64,000 bases of DNA from Arcuatula senhousia (Eukaryota; Mollusca; Bivalvia; Mytilida; Mytilidae): positions 14,563,001-14,627,000 of the forward strand of contig OZ020309.1 of assembly GCA_963971305.1 (NCBI GenBank), read 5' to 3'. A program made the translations under genes and the position numbers. Below the pieces are notes generated by a model that was given only the letters and a program-made list of their open reading frames with translations, searched no databases and was not told the DNA's origin. This document shows, one piece after another, positions 8,726 to 18,074 of the stretch (its first letter is position 1; every line of letters begins with the position of its first letter).

Positions 8726-11020
8726 TTGGCTGGAAATCCAGGAACTTGCATCATTAAAATTGGAAAATCAAGATTTCGGACATTTATAGATACTGGAGCA
8801 GATGCGTCTCTAATTAGCAAGAAGATGTTTGACAAACTACCAATTAAACCCAAAATTGACAGAATTCGACCGAATTTACAGACAGCTAGTGGAGAAGCAC
8901 TTTCAATAGTTGGACAAGCTACAATATCATTTTCCATGAACGGACTACCATTACAACAAAAGTTTTTCATCACCGACGGACTGAACCGGAACTTCATACT
9001 AGGACGAGACTGGCTCAAGGAAAACGGAGTTCGACTTTACTTTGACCTAGGAATGCTGAGGATCGGAAAGACGTATGTGAGACTCGAAGAAGACATACAC
9101 ATTTCAACCATCCTACTGGACAAGAAAGTTGTACTCAGACCACAGTCAGCTGCAATTTGCCGTGTTAAATTGAATAGGGGCTTCCAAGTGCCTGAAAATG
9201 GACTTATCCAAGTAAGAAACATTGACAATGACTACATTCAAGACGAACCAGGACTGGTGGTAGAAGAAAGCGTTAATACCATCAACGACACAAGAAAATC
9301 AACGGTGCTGATTACGAACAAGACAAACCGATACTTCAATCTTAAAAGAGGCTTTGTAGTGGGAAAAGGACGACAAATCGACTCCTTGGAAATTTCTTCA
9401 ATTGAGACTAGCAGACCTGACCCAGATACGGAAGAAAACTTTCAAGACGTCAAAGTTCCAGAAGACCTAAAATCACCAGTTGTGAAACTTCTCAAGAAAA
9501 ATTCTAAATTATTTGCAAAGAAAGACTCAGATTTAGGACAAACAGATACAGTCAAGATGAAGATAGACACTGGAGACAACCGACCAATTAAGAACAGACC
9601 TTACAGAGTACCACTCAACAAAAGGAAAGTGATTGAACAAGCTATACAGGAAATGTTAGAGGCAAAGGTCATCGAAAGATCAAAATCACCATGGTCATTT
9701 CCTTTAGTAGTTGTCAACAAGAAAGACGGTTCAAAAAGAATTTGCGTGGACTTCCGACGTCTTAACAGCATTGTGAAACCAATATCCTTTCCACTACCTT
9801 TGATTGACGACATCTTGGCACTTTTGGGAAAATCAACCTGTTTTAGCACTTTGGACTTGAAAAGCGGATATTGGCAAGTTAAACTAGAAGAAGACAGCAA
9901 GGAGAAGACAGCGTTCGCATGTCACAAAGGACTATTTCAATTCAACGTCATGCCTTTTGGTTTGAACGGAGCACCAGCAGTATTCCAGGAACTCATTAAC
10001 ATAGTACTACAGGGATGTGAGGACTTCACCATAGCCTATTTAGACGACATATTGATCTTCTCAAGAAACCAGATGGAACACCTTAAACATTTACAAACAG
10101 TATTCAACCGACTCAAAGAACACAAACTAAAATTAAAGCTCAAGAAATGCTCATTCTTTCAAGAAGAGACAGAGTACCTAGGATTCTTAATCGGAAAAGA
10201 CGGAGTTAAACCAGATCCAAGGAAGGTTGAAGCAATCAAGAAACTACCAGAACCCAAGACAGTTAGAGAAATCAGAGGATTCATTGGTACGTGTTCCTAC
10301 TACAGAAGATTTATTCCAAATTTTTCAAAGATAGCTGAGCCATTAATCAACCTCACCAAGAAGTATACGAGATTCAAGTGGTCTAAGGAATGCCAAAAAG
10401 CCTTCGACTTCCTTAAAGAAAGTTTGTCAGTGGTACCGTTGTTGGCCTATCCAGACATCAACAAACCATACGTACTGTACACAGATGCTAGCAATTTATC
10501 AATTGGAGCATGCCTGACCCAACAGACAGACGAAGGAGAAGAAAAGCCAATCTACTTTCTGTCGCACAAGCTAAGTCCATCCCAACAGAAGTGGTCAACC
10601 ATAGAGAAAGAAGGGTTCGCCATCTATTACAGCTTACAGAAATTGGACCATTACTTGCACAATGCAGAATTTGTCATACGAACAGACCATAAGCCACTCA
10701 AGTACATATTGGATTCACCTATGCAGAACAAGAAAATACAGCAATGGGCTCTCAGCATTACTGGTTATAACTGCAATATAGAATACATTAAAGGCAAGGA
10801 AAACCATTGTGCCGATTTACTTTCGAGAATACCATCTCCAGACAACAGTCCAGATACAGAACTAGATGTAGATGAACCAGACATAGATGACTGCGCTCTA
10901 GAAGTTAGTATCATCAATTCAAAAAGATACAACCACGAAAATACGTCAAATGTCAAGTGGATACGCACGCCGATCCGAAGAATTACCAGTTTGACCTTCC
11001 TGATGACCTCAATGTATTGA
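8726..11020 (+). CDS. pol: Pol: protease, reverse transcriptase, RNase H
   Basis: 764 residues are reported from a TTG at 8726, but the frame is open upstream into gag, so the true product is probably a gag-pol fusion. Aspartic protease: DTGADAS at residues 22-28 with 'ILGRDWL' near 92. Reverse transcriptase: the 'LDLKSGYWQV' region, 'MPFGLNGAPAVFQ', and the catalytic YLDD at 438-441. RNase H: 'YTDAS' near 585 and 'TDHKPL' further on. Together these copy the RNA genome into DNA. The frame stops at 11018-11020 and the integrase continues in the -1 frame from 10957. In most Ty3 elements these are one frame, so a 1-nt indel at about 10950-11015 is the simplest explanation; a second programmed shift is possible. 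Confidence 0.93.
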   Translation: MAGNPGTCIIKIGKSRFRTFIDTGADASLISKKMFDKLPIKPKIDRIRPNLQTASGEALSIVGQATISFSMNGLPLQQKFFITDGLNRNFILGRDWLKENGVRLYFDLGMLRIGKTYVRLEEDIHISTILLDKKVVLRPQSAAICRVKLNRGFQVPENGLIQVRNIDNDYIQDEPGLVVEESVNTINDTRKSTVLITNKTNRYFNLKRGFVVGKGRQIDSLEISSIETSRPDPDTEENFQDVKVPEDLKSPVVKLLKKNSKLFAKKDSDLGQTDTVKMKIDTGDNRPIKNRPYRVPLNKRKVIEQAIQEMLEAKVIERSKSPWSFPLVVVNKKDGSKRICVDFRRLNSIVKPISFPLPLIDDILALLGKSTCFSTLDLKSGYWQVKLEEDSKEKTAFACHKGLFQFNVMPFGLNGAPAVFQELINIVLQGCEDFTIAYLDDILIFSRNQMEHLKHLQTVFNRLKEHKLKLKLKKCSFFQEETEYLGFLIGKDGVKPDPRKVEAIKKLPEPKTVREIRGFIGTCSYYRRFIPNFSKIAEPLINLTKKYTRFKWSKECQKAFDFLKESLSVVPLLAYPDINKPYVLYTDASNLSIGACLTQQTDEGEEKPIYFLSHKLSPSQQKWSTIEKEGFAIYYSLQKLDHYLHNAEFVIRTDHKPLKYILDSPMQNKKIQQWALSITGYNCNIEYIKGKENHCADLLSRIPSPDNSPDTELDVDEPDIDDCALEVSIINSKRYNHENTSNVKWIRTPIRRITSLTFLMTSMY

Positions 11021-12360
11021 AAGAGCAGGAAAAGGACGAGACCATCCAGACGATCAAGAAAAAGATCCAGACTGGTAAAGCTTCAAGAACGGAAGACACT
11101 CACTACTTTGTAAGCCAGGACGACAAACTTCTTTACTACCTGTCACACCAAGACTCTGAAGATCCCAGACTTAGACTCTACATTCCAACACAACTAGAAG
11201 ATACAGTTTTGAAACAATACCATGATGAACTCGGACATATGGGACTAGACAAGACCTATGACGCCATGAGACTCAAATACTTCTTCCCAAACATGTACAA
11301 GAAGACTAGCGAATACTTGGAGAAGTGCGTCACCTGTCAAGAGAGAAACGCAAGAAAAGCCAGACCACCCACACAAGAGACGGACATACCACCTTATCCA
11401 TTCGCCAAGATTGCATTAGACCTTTCGGGACCATATCCAACGACATTGTCTGGAAACAAATACATCGTTTCGTTTATTGACATCTATTCAGGCTGGCCAG
11501 AAGCTTTTGCAGTACCAGATAAATCAGCAAACAACATAGCTCATCTTCTTATTGAAGAAATCTTCCCGAGATATGGAGCATCTTTAGAACTCGTGTCAGA
11601 CAACGGAACGGAGAACATCAACAGAAAAGTAGAGGAAACCCTAAAAGAGCTCAACATCCATCATGTGAAGACATCCTTCTACAATCCACAAGCCAATGGT
11701 AAGGTAGAGAGATTTCACAGAACTCTTCATGACGTTATGGCTAAGAAGATAGAAGAAGACGTCAGCACTTGGGACCTTTACTTAAACCAAACATTAGCAG
11801 CTATACGGTTCCATATGAATGAGTCATCAAAGTTCTCGCCATTCTACCTACTGTATAACAGGGATGTGGTGTTGCCATTGGATACCATACTGAAACCAAG
11901 GAAAAGATACATGGGAGAAGACCAACATAAAATTGCGCTACAGGAACAACACAAGGCTTTCCTTTTGGTTCATCGTCACTTGAAGGAAGCGAAGAAAAGA
12001 CAAAAAGAGAACGCAGACAAAAATGCAAAAGAAGAGACTTTCGACGTTGGTGATCCGGTTTATCTTCGAAACCACCGAAGAACCAATAAGCTAGAGAAGA
12101 AATGGACTCCATATTACAGAATTTTGAAGAAGACAGGACCTTTGAGTTACGTTCTAAAGAATCAATTGAATGGTACTACAACTAAAGCGCATGCCAGACA
12201 TATGAGACTTGCAAAGATCGATGAATGGCAAATTCCAACTGATGACACTGGTAGAATACTTCGAAAATCTACGTATGTAGTACCACCAGAGGTTTCCGAT
12301 GAATCAGAAGCTGACAGTACAGAGGAGAACGAAAACAAAGTAGCAATAAGGCACAGGTAG
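10957..12360 (+). CDS. pol: Pol: integrase, C-terminal part
   Basis: 467 residues; inserts the cDNA into the host genome. N-terminal zinc-binding HHCC: H89, H94, C124, C127. Catalytic triad D155, D215, E251 with 35 residues between the last two (D35E). A GPY/F-like module follows at about residues 365-410 ('WTPYYRIL...GPLSYVL'). The listed ATG is probably not the true start, since the frame continues RT-RNase H after a -1 shift. TAG at 12358-12360 is followed by CAA and then about 105 further open codons in the same frame, so the stop is either a mutation or a leaky terminator. Confidence 0.92.
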   Translation: MDTHADPKNYQFDLPDDLNVLKEQEKDETIQTIKKKIQTGKASRTEDTHYFVSQDDKLLYYLSHQDSEDPRLRLYIPTQLEDTVLKQYHDELGHMGLDKTYDAMRLKYFFPNMYKKTSEYLEKCVTCQERNARKARPPTQETDIPPYPFAKIALDLSGPYPTTLSGNKYIVSFIDIYSGWPEAFAVPDKSANNIAHLLIEEIFPRYGASLELVSDNGTENINRKVEETLKELNIHHVKTSFYNPQANGKVERFHRTLHDVMAKKIEEDVSTWDLYLNQTLAAIRFHMNESSKFSPFYLLYNRDVVLPLDTILKPRKRYMGEDQHKIALQEQHKAFLLVHRHLKEAKKRQKENADKNAKEETFDVGDPVYLRNHRRTNKLEKKWTPYYRILKKTGPLSYVLKNQLNGTTTKAHARHMRLAKIDEWQIPTDDTGRILRKSTYVVPPEVSDESEADSTEENENKVAIRHR

Positions 12361-12678
12361 CAAGAAAGACAGGAATCTTCAGATGAGGAGGAGGACGTTC
12401 CGCTCTTAGAACTGCGAAAGAGACTCCAAGCAAGAAAGAAATGGAGAGAACAACAACAAAATGAATCAGACGAAGACCACATACCACTTTCAGAACTAAA
12501 GACGACACTAACGACAGACAGAACAGTGAATGACGACAGTGGACTACAACAAAAAGACGAACCTATGGAAGTTGACCTTCTTCAGACGATAAGTGGAGCA
12601 AATGGACAAACACCAAAACAGGAGATTTTGAAAATGTTAATACAAATAATGCAAACTGCAGTACAAACTTTGGCATAA
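12361..12678 (+). CDS. open extension of pol frame past TAG
   Basis: In the same frame as integrase, about 105 codons stay open from 12361 to TAA at 12676-12678. The translation is highly acidic and repetitive: two or more units of an 'SDE(E/D)...PL-ELK' type. A frame this long and this composition-biased directly after a stop suggests it was once, or still is, the C-terminal tail of pol. Its end overlaps the start of the env-like frame by about 100 bp, as in retroviruses. Confidence 0.5.
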   Translation, partial: QERQESSDEEEDVPLLELRKRLQARKKWREQQQNESDEDHIPLSELKTTLTTDRTVNDDSGLQQKDEPMEVDLLQTISGANGQTPKQEILKMLIQIMQTAVQTLA

Positions 12679-12788
12679 CCAAGTATGGCGACCTCAACAT
12701 GCTCAATGCTAAACCCTTTCAACAAATTATAAGACGACGAAACCTGTATGACAGCTATTTTAATTGAACCAGACAGTATTGTAGGATA

Positions 12789-13853
12789 ATGCTCACACAT
12801 AACTTCATTTCATCGAATGCAAGATACCTTAAAGACAGACATTGGCTGGTGACCTCAAGAGAACCAATTACGTTCAGCGTATCATGTGAAACTAAGACGA
12901 CGAAGACAGAGACGATACGAACGTTGGTACCCATGGACATTGTTAAACTGAACTTGACTTGTACAGCTCACAGCCCATTGATGACGTTACTACCTGACTT
13001 CCACAAGGAGAGTAAACACAACTTGACTGACTCGTTTAATATGTTGTTAAGACAGTATAAATTTGGTATCACAACTCTTTGGAAAACTTTTGATTCAAAA
13101 ATACCAAATTTTGATGAGATTCGTCTTCCAAAAAGATTAAGAGATATCTCAGAAATTTCAATTGATAGGTTAAGACAAGAGCTAGATGAAATTGATCCCA
13201 TTGACGAATCTCCGCCTGCAACACCAAATTATTGGATGTGGATTTCATGTTCCATAATTGTTTTGGCTATCGTTTTATTTTTTCGGCGCAGGCTTCTAAA
13301 TTTCATTAGAAAAATATTAAAATTATTGTCAGTCAAACGAAACAACGATAAACTGGTACAACGACAACCAACCAGGAGAAGGATAACTAGTGGAAACCAT
13401 CATACTCAGACACCAGATGAACTGATTAACAGAGACACGGTGATGTACAGACCCAGCCCACAGTTATCAAGGACCTACCTTCGGGAGAAGTATGGACTGG
13501 TGCCGTTGGAAGAAACCAGGCAGAGTTTCTTGGAGACCAGAATGGACAAGGGACCGTCCGTATCACATGGCGCCGGCAGCCGTAAATCCTGGCCATGTGA
13601 TGAACCAGCCATCAGTTTCCTGGAGGAAAAGCACGACAACAATGATTCCGCATTGGGCCAACGACAGGTGATGTCAGTACGATATACTGTGCACGATGCT
13701 TCCGTGCCGACTGATGCTTCAACAGTGCCATCACCACCGACAACTCGAAAGATCGACAGCAAACCCCCTGACCAGACTAAGAAAGCGGCTTCCATATATC
13801 CTAGCCTGGTGCAGGAGGTGAAAGGATCAACCAGCCAACCCAATACCAAGTGA
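12789..13853 (+). CDS. env-like transmembrane protein ORF
   Basis: 354 residues from ATG 12789. The N-terminal ~145 residues are ectodomain-like, with cysteines at 33 and 58 and N-glycosylation sequons near 55 and 78. One strong membrane segment at about 148-165 is followed by a basic stop-transfer cluster and an unusually long (~185-residue) cytoplasmic tail. Position after integrase and topology fit a retroviral-type envelope protein. The same frame is open upstream from about 12576 except for TGA at 12765-12767, so the ectodomain was probably longer and this copy is truncated. I see no signal peptide, furin site or recognisable fusion peptide, and the family is not identified. A spliced mRNA would be expected. 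Confidence 0.6.
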   Translation: MLTHNFISSNARYLKDRHWLVTSREPITFSVSCETKTTKTETIRTLVPMDIVKLNLTCTAHSPLMTLLPDFHKESKHNLTDSFNMLLRQYKFGITTLWKTFDSKIPNFDEIRLPKRLRDISEISIDRLRQELDEIDPIDESPPATPNYWMWISCSIIVLAIVLFFRRRLLNFIRKILKLLSVKRNNDKLVQRQPTRRRITSGNHHTQTPDELINRDTVMYRPSPQLSRTYLREKYGLVPLEETRQSFLETRMDKGPSVSHGAGSRKSWPCDEPAISFLEEKHDNNDSALGQRQVMSVRYTVHDASVPTDASTVPSPPTTRKIDSKPPDQTKKAASIYPSLVQEVKGSTSQPNTK

Positions 13854-14431
13854 CGCTCGACAGAGCAAGATGTACGCAATTATTAAAGACGCTTTGTATA
13901 TAACTGCACACACGCCTACTTATACCCAGCACCGGAGTGAATGAGAAGACTACCCGTAGATGAACATTGTATCCTGTCGACCATGATGTACAGAACTTGA
14001 TGATCGTCTAAGGATCCCGTATAATGGACAGTACTGCCTTGTACTGATGAATCTGAAGACTTCCGCTTTGATGCAACAAAGCTACTTGTACAATATCTAA
14101 GGAACATGCCGAGGGAGCTATGAAGATATTGGACATACATTTACTGTGTATTGACTTGTGTATCCTGGCCGACAGAAGATCGTGTGAAGATGTGAAGATG
14201 TGACATTAACATTTGATTATGTGATTCATATTGGACTATTTTCTATGCTGTTACTAGACATTCCGTAATCCAGAAGAAACCAAATTCCGGACAATAACAT
14301 TCAAGTGATTCTTGTGGACTTAATAATGACTACATGTATTCGAAATATGACTTGTATCTGAGACATTTATATTGTGGAAATTATTCTGATAATTATTGTA
14401 TGTTTATAATTTTTGTACAATGTAAAATGTT

Positions 14432-14977
14432 TATCCTGGCACAAGTAAAATTTAAAATTTTATTTTTGTTTTAAGCAGTTAAATTAAATTTTAATAATTT
14501 TTGCTAAAGATAAAAATCCTAGTCATAGTCGTAATCCTGGTCATAGTAGTTTTTAAATACTTTAAATTTTAATGAAGAAACATTTATCCTGGTCAAATTG
14601 TTTTATCCTGGTCAAATTTTTAAGTTTAAAAATTGTTAAATTTTTGAATATTTTATATTGATGCTCAGACATAAGAGTAATCTATTTTAGTAATGTATTT
14701 TAGCAATCTATTTTGGTGCCACATGAACATAATCCTGGTAAAGCGATTTAATATCCTGGTCAAGTATTTTGTTAAAATCCTGGTCATATTGTTTGAATGT
14801 TTATTCTTGTAAATAACTATAATCCTAGTCATTTTGAACTCTGTAATGTTAATTGTATATAACATCCTAGTCACTTGAATCTAGTCGCAATGTTTGTAAA
14901 TATTTAATTGTAAATTAATCCTGGTCACAATTCGATTGTAAATTGAATATATTTTGTTAATCATAAAATCCTGGTCA
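14432..14977 (+). repeat. dispersed array of ATCCTGGTCA, complementary to the PBS
   Basis: Exact ATCCTGGTCA at 14534, 14586, 14605, 14753, 14777, 14918 and 14968. ATCCTAGTCA at 14516, 14822 and 14864. Weaker forms at 14432 and 14732. Spacing is irregular (18-150 bp) and the DNA between copies is AT-rich and unrelated. The 10-mer is the exact reverse complement of the 3' ten bases of the primer-binding site (7142-7151), hence also identical to part of the inferred primer tRNA. Confidence 0.9.
14675..14719 (+). repeat. leader/PBS-like block near the 3' end
   Basis: AGTAATCTATTTT and then AGCAATCTATTTTGGTGCC resemble the leader just before and into the PBS (7121-7140, AGTAATCTATATTTGGTGCC) with only one substitution and one indel. 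The match ends after TGGTGCC, so it covers the first seven bases of the PBS. Confidence 0.65.
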
Positions 14978-15277
14978 GCGTAAGTTGGTCATTTTATACC
15001 TTGAATCTCAGAGGGTGGCTTGCATCCGGTCTGTTTCCGATGACGGGTAAGATCTTCCAGAAAGGGGGACAACCTAGGACAGGGGCAGCGGGCAGCCACT
15101 TCAAAAATCAGAAGATACTCTCTGAGATACGACAAAAGGAATGTCGCATAAACACAACGTCAACGTATAGCCAAAGCGCATACGCACGGACCAAAGGAAA
15201 TGGAAGATGAAGATGTTGAGAAATATATTGGTCGTCAATGCTTCGTGAAATGAAATAATTGTAGCCACAAAGATTTC

Positions 15278-15293
15278 AAGGGAAAAGGACGAT
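15278..15293 (+). promoter_or_regulatory. polypurine tract
   Basis: CAAGGGAAAAGGACGAT-type purine-rich run ending directly at the 3' LTR (15294); the normal site for priming plus-strand synthesis. Confidence 0.75.
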
Positions 15294-16065
15294 TGTAATA
15301 CTATAGAGGCACGCATTGACATTGACCAATGATATTGTAATAGAAATCTAAGAAGCAAACTTAATTAATTAATAACTTACCAGATTAATTCGAATATTTA
15401 TCAAGGTATATTATTGATACACTTAACTGACCACGATAGATAATGATTACATCATGTACATGTTGTTAAACTTGACGTTTCAATTCAATATAAAACTTGT
15501 AGTATTTGACATTTAAGAATTGTGATCATGGAACGTAAATGTGCGAATCTAGAAATGGTTTATGTATGTTCCCATGAACAGGTGTCAGGTGTTTCTTCAT
15601 TGTTTATAATATGTACTCTGAGATTGACAATCATGTAAACAACTATAACTGTATTTGGAATATGATAGACATTTGATTGATGTAACAATACATGTAAATT
15701 CCTTATTTTGTATTTTGGATTCATTTTGATTGACAGCTAAATTCTAAAACACTTATTGTTTAAACGTTTTTGGACATTGTTAAATTCCTTCTGCACCTGG
15801 CATCTCAGAGTAGGTAATTCCATGGTCAGAACCGGCTTACACCAGTTCTGCCCATGGACTATAAATGCAGAGCGGGATTGTCGCTCTGCAGATTGGTGAT
15901 TTGGTGGAACAAGTTTCGCTATTACAGTAAGTCATTTTTATTATGTATTTTAATTTCATGTAAATTGTAACTTTGAAATTATGCTTTGGAGAATAAATTA
16001 TTTAACTGACAATTTTGGGTCTAATTCTTGTATTGAACTGAACAATAGATGCCTATAGTGTCACA
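15294..16065 (+). repeat. 3' LTR
   Basis: 772 bp. It matches the 5' LTR except for scattered substitutions and an 8-bp indel near 15590. TATAAAT at 15860-15866 and AATAAA at 15992-15997, the latter the likely polyadenylation signal of the element. AGTG follows at 16066-16069. Confidence 0.92.
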
Positions 16066-16214
16066 AGTGATGCAGGTAAATAAATATGATTTTTTTTCAA
16101 GTTTTGTTCGTAGAATTTGAAATCTATGAAATGTGTTCTATAAATATTCTAAAATATTCCACGATATATACAGAATTTTGTTTGCACTTAAAAAATGATT
16201 ATAAAACCATTAAA

Positions 16215-16588
16215 CAATTTATTAGTTTAGTTTAGTTTAAACATATTTATTTATCCTGGATTGGGAAACAAGCTTAATGCTTATGTAAATCCCTCTCCAG
16301 CTAGCAGTTTGCGAGTGTGGCCTTTGCAGCTGCCCCCATTGAGCCTACTCTTATCGAACTCTACAGTCATAGGGGTCTTTAACGTGCATGGGGTATTGCT
16401 CTCCACATACACGGGACAACCTTTTTTCGTCCCTTCCGAAGGACTAGCATCGTTCCTTGAGACCATCCTCGCAAATGGTGTCAAGAGAGAGTCGGAAAAT
16501 TGGTTCATGAAATTTTCACCCCGGACGAGGATCGAACCACGAACCTTGGTGTTAGTAGCCCGACGCGTTAACCACTACACCACCGGCT
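16215..16588 (-). mobile_element. tRNA-derived SINE
   Basis: On the minus strand the element begins near 16588 with a tRNA-like head: GGTGTAGTGGTTAACGCG (box A) and GGTTCGATCC (box B) 30-40 nt later, followed by a body of about 300 bp and an (AAACT)n-type tail at about 16215-16240. Pol III would transcribe it leftward. Part of its body recurs at 31270-31342. Confidence 0.8.
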
Positions 16589-16629
16589 TTAATTGCAAAA
16601 CGGTCTTGTTGATTTTTTATTCAGTTTAG

Positions 16630-17510
16630 TTTCTTGTTCGATTTGCCTCCTTTAAGTTTTTAAGACTTCTTTTTCTTTAAGTTCACTGCTATTTTTATTT
16701 AAATTTCACGGTGAAATTCACCAAATTATTCTTTTAAAGCATCTTTATTGAAGCACTCTGTGTACCATGCAGGCATGATTCAAATATGTATTTGATGTAG
16801 CTTAATTGCATTCGAAGAGTTTACAATGTTGAATTGATTTTTAAATTTATATTTACAGAAATTATTTTCAATAAAATATTACATGTACATGTAAATAACA
16901 TTGAAGTCAACCATGATACTATATAAAGTTGAATATAGATGAAATATAAGAGAATTTAAAATTTTTTAACTAATTGGTTCAGAAATAAAGGATTTATCAT
17001 CCATTTTTGCATATTTTCCTATTACAACCTATAGAATGAGTTAATTGTTAAAATGTTCTAAATCCTAATACATTTTAACTCTGAAAAAAAAATGCGATAA
17101 TTTTTCATAAAATGCTCTATCTCCAAATAAAAAAATCAGTTTTTACGAAATTGGAATACATTTTCAACTAAAAAAAGATATAGATACTATAAACAAGTCT
17201 TACTCGATGTTAAACCAGTATTATTAATCTCCTTGTCAAATAGACACAAAGATATTGATATGAAAATTTTCTTTTCCATTTTCCCGAAAATTTTAGTTTT
17301 GGGATTTAGATCAGTTTACTACTCATGCGACGATATGTCAAAAGAAACTCGCAAATGCTCGTTTCTTAATTTGACAAATATCTAACTCGATGTGATAAAA
17401 TCCGTATATCATCACTTATAGTTGTGAAATCTGTATTTTATCAACCTCTCAACCAGTTGTGGAAATTTTTTTCTCACCTCTAGAACAAATTTTCTCAGCG
17501 TAATTGCACG
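16630..17510. other. non-coding, partly repeat-derived
   Basis: No gene seen. 17330-17450 is related, inverted, to 960-1050. Confidence 0.5.
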
Positions 17511-17513
17511 TGC

Positions 17514-17669
17514 AAATAATATACAATTACTGTCTTTTGATGAGGTAAATGTGTGGAGTTATTGACTTTTGAAAAAAAAACTGTTATTCACCGAGCCCAG
17601 CGGACTTAAATTATAAGTCAATAACACTGCACATTTACCTCAACAAAAGACAGTAATTGTATATTATTT
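17514..17669. repeat. fold-back element, ~55-bp inverted arms
   Basis: The arm 17514-17568 is the imperfect reverse complement of 17615-17669, with a 46-bp spacer that includes a run of A. It looks like a small MITE or hairpin element; no clear target duplication was seen. Confidence 0.7.
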
Positions 17670-18073
17670 CCCTTGATGTCACGGTAGATATTCCATAATC
17701 ACCTCGATCGCGTTGTAGAAGCTATAATATATCTTTAAAAACACACCAGATCTTTGCATGAATCTTTTTACGTCCATTCATGGTCATTCTTAGATGCTAT
17801 GAGTCACGAAAAATTTCTTTATCATAGACCTGTAAAATCAAAATACAGGGACATATGTCTTTTTATACCAAATTAAATGAAACTTCTTATTTAATACAAT
17901 TTATTTTGATTAATTTCATAGAACGACAAAAAGTAGTGTCACTGTGTAAACAAGAAAGGATACGGGTAAACCCAATCCAAGGATACTCGGCTAAATTTCT
18001 TTCCCGATACATGTATAATATTAATTCAATGAATATTTTGCTGTTTGTTCATTTTTGTTTGTTTGTTTGTTAA
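17670..18073. other. unannotated AT-rich sequence
   Basis: No gene or repeat recognised. The 72-codon open frame at 17855 has no recognisable features. Confidence 0.5.
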
Positions 18074-18074
18074 T

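Larger units (their letters stand above)
13854..15280 (+). other. non-coding 3' region of the retrotransposon
   Basis: About 1.4 kb between the env-like ORF and the polypurine tract, with no coding potential. It is AT-rich, and 14430-14980 holds the repeated ATCCTGGTCA motif and a leader-like block (see those entries). A purine run AGAAAGGGGGA near 15058 could serve as a second, internal plus-strand primer. Confidence 0.7.
6351..16065 (+). mobile_element. Ty3/Metaviridae-type LTR retrotransposon with env-like ORF
   Basis: A 9.7-kb element bounded by two long LTRs that start TG and end CA. The flanks carry a 4-bp target duplication AGTG (6347-6350 and 16066-16069; 5 bp, AAGTG, if the boundary is shifted by one). 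In order: LTR, primer site, gag, protease-RT-RNase H, integrase, env-like ORF, about 1.4 kb of non-coding sequence, polypurine tract, LTR. The domain order RT-RNase H-integrase is that of Ty3/gypsy elements. The LTRs differ by about seven substitutions and one 8-bp indel, so insertion was fairly recent, but pol is interrupted at 10.96-11.02 kb and by TAG at 12358, so this copy may not be autonomous. Confidence 0.93.

Noticed and set aside
14041..14070. Hammerhead core at GTACTGATGAATCTGAAG
   Set aside because: CTGATGA is present by chance; GAAA and flanking stems are missing.
14665..14874. Minus-strand 69-codon ORF with repeated 'MTRI'
   Set aside because: It is only the translation of the reverse complement of the ATCCTGGTCA motif array.
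16560..16588. Genuine tRNA gene
   Set aside because: Boxes A and B are present, but the cloverleaf is poor and a ~300-bp body with a simple repeat tail follows, so it is a SINE head.
16261..16629. 122-codon plus-strand ORF
   Set aside because: It is the antisense of a tRNA-derived SINE, with box A and box B on the other strand.
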